From: Cryptomeria japonica
Taxonomy: Eukaryota > Streptophyta > Pinopsida > Cupressales > Cupressaceae
Direction: 5' to 3'
Assembly (NCBI RefSeq): GCF_030272615.1
Contig: NC_081413.1
Span: 609,159,209 to 609,223,208 of the forward strand
Length of the DNA: 64,000 nt
Shown: piece by piece, positions 59,411-64,000 of the stretch
How the letters are laid out: each line of letters opens with the position of its first letter
Position numbering within the stretch: position 1 is the first letter of the stretch
Program-made: the position numbers and the translations under genes
Notes under the pieces: generated by a model
What the model was told of the DNA's origin: nothing
Seen by the model: the letters and a program-made list of their open reading frames with translations, nothing else
The model's database searches: none

Positions 59411-62400
59411 ATGGCCAATGTTACCATGGCCACTCTTTCCAGTTATCCTAAGTTCCATGCTTTTAGATTGAAGGGAACTATTCAGGGGCAGCGTGTAGTT
59501 TGTTTAGTAGATACTGGAGCGACCCATAACTTTATTGATCAGCATATGGTAGAGAGACGTGGGTTACAGACAGAGGAATTTTCAGGATTTGGTGTGAATG
59601 TTGCAGATGGTGCAGTATTGGGATGTACCAGGAGGATTCCTCAGCTTAGTATCTAGATGGGGGACTACACTTTGACAAATGACTTTTATGCTTTACCCTT
59701 AGAGGATCATGATAAAGTTATAGGTATGCAGTGGTTACAGGGAATTGGCAGATATGTCATTGATCACCGCAGAATGCAGTTGGAGTTCTTAGCTGATGGT
59801 AAGAAGAGAATACTGAGGGCATTATCGGATGGAGGCCCTAAGCAGGTTTCCTCTCGCAGGATGGTTCCTATTATCAGGCATAGAGATATCCTTTGGGCTA
59901 CACAATGCTTTGTTTCATCTAAAGCACATTCATCTCAAGATGGCAATTCATATCACATTGATATACAACAAATTTTAGATAAATACGGGGTGGTGTTTGG
60001 TGATATACCACCTAGAGTACCACCAAATAGAGACTTTGAACATGTGATAGAATTGGAGGATGGAGCAAAACCAGTCATGACCACTCCTTACCGCCATCCT
60101 AAGGCCTACAGAGACGAGATTGAGAAGACCATTAGGGAGCTTCTAGACATGGGATTTATTAGACCGAGTTCTAGTCCCTTTGCTTCTTAAGTTGTATTGG
60201 TGAAGAAGAAAGATGGGACACTATGCATGTGTATTGACTACCGTGCACTTAATAAGAAAACCATTAAGAATCGGTATCCCATTCCATGCATAGATGAGTT
60301 GTTGGATGAGCTTCATGGCTCAGTTTATTTTTCGAAGATTGATCTTCGATCGAGGTATCACCAGATTAAGGTGCGGGAGTCTGATATTCACAAAATAGCC
60401 TTCAGATGCCATTATGGTCATTATGAGTTCATGGTGATGCCTTTCGGTCTCACTAACGCCCCTGCTACATTTCAGTCGTGTATGAACCACATTTATAATA
60501 AGCATTTGCGTAAGTTTGTATTGGTATTCTTTGATGATATATTGATTTACAACAGATCATGGGAGGAACATCTGAGGCACTTAGATGAGGTGTTGAGCAT
60601 TATGGAATCTTAGTCCTTGTATGCTAAGATGTCCAAATGTGAATTTGGGCTCACTGAGATTTATACTTGGGTCATGTCATAGGAGTTGAGGGAGTCAAAG
60701 TCCATTAGGAAAAGATCCAAGCTATTATTGATTGGCCATCTCCCAGGAATATTTCAGAGTTGCATTGTTTCCTTGGTTTATGTGCTTATTACAAGAGGTT
60801 TGTAAGGGGTTATTCTCAGCTTGCAACACCTTTGACAGATCTCACCCGGAAAGGGGCTTTCAGATAGACTCAGGAAGCACAGGAGGTATTTGATAGACTT
60901 AGACAGGTGATGAGCATGTGTCTTGTGTTGGCACTTCCTGATTTCACCCAACCTTTTGTGCTTGAATGTGATGCTTCAGGAGAAGGTGTGGGTGCAGTAC
61001 TTATGCAAAATCATCATCCTATTGTGTATGAGAGTAGAAAACTGAAAGACAATGAGAAATTATACTCTACCTATGATAAAGACATGTTGGCTATTATGCA
61101 TTCTCTTTCAAAATTCAGACAGTACTTAGTGGGAAGGAAATTCATTGTTAGAACTGATCATAACAGCCTTAAGTACTTTTTAGGACAAAAAGATCTTAAC
61201 AAGAGGCAGCAAAAATGGGTCAGTAAGATCCAAGCATATGATTTTGACATTGAATATGTCAAGGGGAAAAATAATGTAGCTGCTGATGCACTATCTAGAA
61301 AGCCATCCACTGCTGCCCTTTGTTCTTTGAGTGAGATTTCAACTGATTGGAAATCTCAACTTTTAGTAGAGTATTCCAAAAATCAGCATGCATGTGAAAT
61401 TATGGATGGGATCGTCCAGGATGACAGGTACACAATTGTAGATGATGTGATTTACAACAAGGGAAGAATTTATTTAGTTCCGGAATCCAAACTGAAAAAT
61501 CAGATTTTACATGCTTTTCATGACACTCCTGTAGCGGGACATCAGGGGTATGGTAAGACTTATAGGCAGATTAGAGAGAGGTTCTCTTGGAAAGGCCTCA
61601 AAGATAACGTTTTACAGCATGTAAGGGAATGCATTACTTGCCAACAAAATAAAACCGAAAATACACATCCTGTTGGTTTGCTGCAACCACTACCCATTCC
61701 AGAGCAAAAATGGACTGGAATTTCAATGGATTTTATCACAGGTCTTCCCAAGGTGCAAGGGAAAGATTGCATATATGTAGTAGTGGACAGATTGACAAAA
61801 TATGCTCGTTTCTTTCCCATAGCAGCAACTTATATGGCTTCACAAGTTGCTGATTTGTTTTTCAGAGAAGTTTTTAGGCTCCATGGTCTTCCAAAGACCA
61901 TTGTCAGTGACTGTGACAGTCGGTTCATGAGTTCTTTTTGGCAAGAGTTGTTTAGATTTACTGGCACCGAGTTGACACCTAGCACCAGTTATCACCCTCA
62001 AACTGATGGACAAACTGAGATTGTGAACAAGTGGCTTGAGGGGTATTTACGCAACTATGTGTCCGGACAACGACGTTCATGAGTTCGTTGGTTATATCTG
62101 GGAGAGTTTTTCTACAACACGACACATCATATGTCTATTGATATGACTCCTTTTCGTGCACTATATGGTTACGCTGCTATGACATTCATGGATTTGGCAC
62201 TTGGTGATAGTAGAGCACCATTGGCATAAGATTGGCTTCAAGAGAGCCAAGACATACTGAGAGCCAAGATTGGCTTCAAGAGAGCCAAGACATACTGAGA
62301 GCCAAGATTGGCTTCAAGAGAGCCTAGAATCAACAAAAGTTATATGCTGATCGCCATAGGATTGAGAGATCATTTGAGGTTGGAGACTTGGTGTTCTTGC

Positions 62401-62842
62401 ACCTCCAACCTTACTGGCAGAGTTCTATGAAGATGAATGGGGCAAAGAAGCTCAAGCCTCGATTCTATGGTCCGTACCATGTTTTGAGGAGAGTTGGGGA
62501 AGTGGCATATGAGATTGAGCTCCCACCAGAGAGTAGGATTCATAACGTCTTTCATGTATCTTGCCTAAAGAAGGCAATTGGACAACACACAGTGACGTCT
62601 TCAGTGTTACCTTCTTTGGATGAGGAAGGTAAACTAGTTATGGTTCCAGTTGAGTTCCTGGATAGGCGTGAGAGGACATTGAGGAATCGGGTGATCAGAG
62701 AGTACTTGATTAGGTGGAAGGATTTGCCTATTGAGGATGCTACATGGGAAGGTGAAGCTATCTTGCAACATCCATCTCTTCAATTGCTTGAGAACAAGCA
62801 ATTCCGGGAAGGGAGGACTATAATGTCCCCACTCCCTGCGTA
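59411..62842 (+). pseudogene. Pol of the chromovirus with C-terminal chromodomain
   Basis: Protease (59411-59656): VVCLVDTGATHNFIDQHMV. RT (60090-60700): [81 protein letters not shown]. RNase H (60950-61320): FVLECDASGEGVGAVLMQ, YDKDMLAIMHSLSKFRQYL, VRTDHNSLKYFL. Integrase (61500-62180): HDTPVAGHQGYGKTYRQI with CITCQQNK, MDFITGLPKVQGKDCIYVVV, VSDCDSRFMSSFWQEL, HPQTDGQTEIVNKWLEGYLR. A GPYHVLRRVGEVAYEIELP module leads into a chromodomain at about 62634-62783 (EYLIRWKDLPIEDATWEGE), which in related elements targets integration to particular chromatin. Stops lie near 59654, 60188, 60611, 60865 and 62080. Confidence 0.93.
62230..62322. repeat. 38-bp tandem repeat, about 2.5 copies, in integrase
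   Basis: The unit GATTGGCTTCAAGAGAGCCA followed by AGACATACTGAGAGCCAA occurs at 62230-62267 and 62268-62305, then partly again to 62322. It falls between the integrase core and its C-terminal domain. 38 is not a multiple of three, so the expansion disrupts the frame here. Confidence 0.85.
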
Positions 62843-64000
62843 GCTTATCAAGAAAGGAAATTCACCTGACACTCATCTCCACAGGTGAATTCTAGTGTTT
62901 GGGGATGGTCTACTTGCCAAAGGGAATCTTATACTTAGTCATTTTTATGACTTTGGTAAGTTAATAAAGTAACTTTATAATTTAAAGTTGTAAAAGTAAC
63001 TTTTTCTAAAAATAGAAAAAAGTCAAGTTATAAGTTATTTAAAATAAATAACTTTATATTACTCCCTTGGCACACTTTCCTAAGTGAATTATATTTTAAA
63101 AAGTGGCCCACTTTAATATTTAATGGACCCCTCATGTTGTACGTACCCTTGGAGGAATTAAAGATTCCATTGGGATCTCAAAAGATGCTATGAGGGTTCA
63201 AATTAGGGCAATTGGGAGACATAAGGACTTGTATGTGGAATTCTTTGGCAGTATGTTTTTGGAGATTTTTATTATTTTGCTCTGCAATTTGCTGCCATAG
63301 CAGGTACAACAGGTTTGGAGACCAAATTGGAGACGAAATACTTCAATTTTGGGCAGGTTGGACGAAACCCCAGCTATATTTATCAAGTCAGTACTCAAGG
63401 AAACCTTCAAATCAGGTCTAGAGGACCATTTTCAGAGGGTTTGTGTGATATTTTTGCAATTTCAGAGGTTGAGGCTCAGATCTGGGCAGTTTATTGGCAA
63501 TTTCCAGTAGATAGGAAACATTTTTGGACAGCCGTATCTCTCCCTAGGGCAGCCATACCATCCTTAGCTGCTTGGAGATTCAAATAAAGAATTGGGAGGG
63601 TTTTTGAAGCAGTAATTGTTGGTAAAATCATCGTCAGGGCATATCTCAGATAATTTGGCAATCAATTTGGACAAATCTCAGCAAATTTGGAAGCAATCAG
63701 CAAATTATGAGGGATTTGGAAGCAATTTGGATGAAGTCTCTTGGCAAGTTTTTGGAATAAGCTTCAGATCCCCTGTCTGATCATCAAATTGTTTTAGATA
63801 ATTATTACTAAGGTGAATAAACCTCATTGGAGGAGTTGAATTGCATTGGAAGCCATTATTTTGCAAATTGTCAATAAAACCCTTATTCCAGGATAGGCGT
63901 GGGATCACCTGGTATGCAACTTTGTTCTCTCTGGATAATAAAGCTTCCAAAATTTGTTTTTGTAGTTGTTAAAAGTTTTCAGAATATTCAATTCTATTTC
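62824..64000 (+). repeat. 3' LTR of the chromovirus, truncated by the window
   Basis: It matches 46708-47884 nearly base for base from TGTCCCCACTCCCTGCGTAG onward. About 170 bp of LTR and the target duplication lie beyond the window. Confidence 0.92.

Larger units (their letters stand above)
46708..64000 (+). mobile_element. Ty3/gypsy chromovirus, entered by a second gypsy element
   Basis: 5' LTR 46708-48041 plus 57919-57935 (interrupted), primer-binding site from 57937 (TGGTATCAAAGTG), gag and pol 58.3-62.8 kb, polypurine tract GGGAAGGGAGGA (62806), 3' LTR from 62824 and cut by the window end. A chromodomain at the C-terminus of integrase places it with the chromoviruses. The two LTRs are still very similar over 1.18 kb, so it is fairly young, yet pol carries several stops. 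Confidence 0.92.

Overview
This is nuclear DNA of a land plant with a large, repeat-choked genome. Reasons: AT-rich sequence, stacked Ty1/copia and Ty3/gypsy LTR retrotransposons, an intron-containing hAT transposon, plant-type RNase H remnants, and almost no ordinary gene content. I suspect a gymnosperm because many elements are old, degraded and carry unfamiliar ORFs, but that is an inference. No bacterial operon, rRNA, CRISPR or organellar block was seen.

Layout. 0-3.4 kb: an unrecognised minus-strand gene of about ten short exons, with an array of CGTACG-centred palindromes upstream. 4.0-5.0 kb: a broken minus-strand ORF of a family that recurs later in the window. 9.35 kb: one candidate exon with an organelle-transit-like N-terminus. 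11-16 kb: LTR remnants and degenerate coding sequence. 16.4-20.2 kb: a plant RNase H gene (minus) split by a near-complete hAT transposon with an 8-bp target duplication. 21.5-23.3 kb: copia gag and LTR remnants. 23.5-36.7 kb: a degraded minus-strand copia element carrying three later insertions: a 1.8-kb solo LTR with a ten-copy palindrome array, a 1.06-kb hAT-like non-autonomous element, and a 5.7-kb composite element. 38.7-43.7 kb: a large broken minus-strand ORF. 46.7 kb to the window end: a chromodomain-bearing gypsy element whose 5' LTR was entered by a second, 9.9-kb gypsy element that has its own extra 3' ORF.

The most interesting object is the composite at 30077-35816. Its outer LTRs are only 135 bp, are flanked by a perfect 5-bp duplication (GGATG), and each contains a nearly complete tRNA cloverleaf with A and B boxes. 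Between them lie a copia gag-pol, that copia's own single 780-bp LTR, a second primer-binding site and a 64-bp minimal internal region. The order fits a miniature (TRIM-like) LTR element that captured a whole copia genome at the shared primer-binding site. The copia 3' non-coding region holds six hairpins with variable but paired stems and a conserved 8-nt loop.

Coding sequences of the mobile elements are nearly all broken by stops and frameshifts. The multi-exon gene at 474-3085 is the best preserved non-retroelement gene: one in-frame stop, otherwise clean GT-AG introns.
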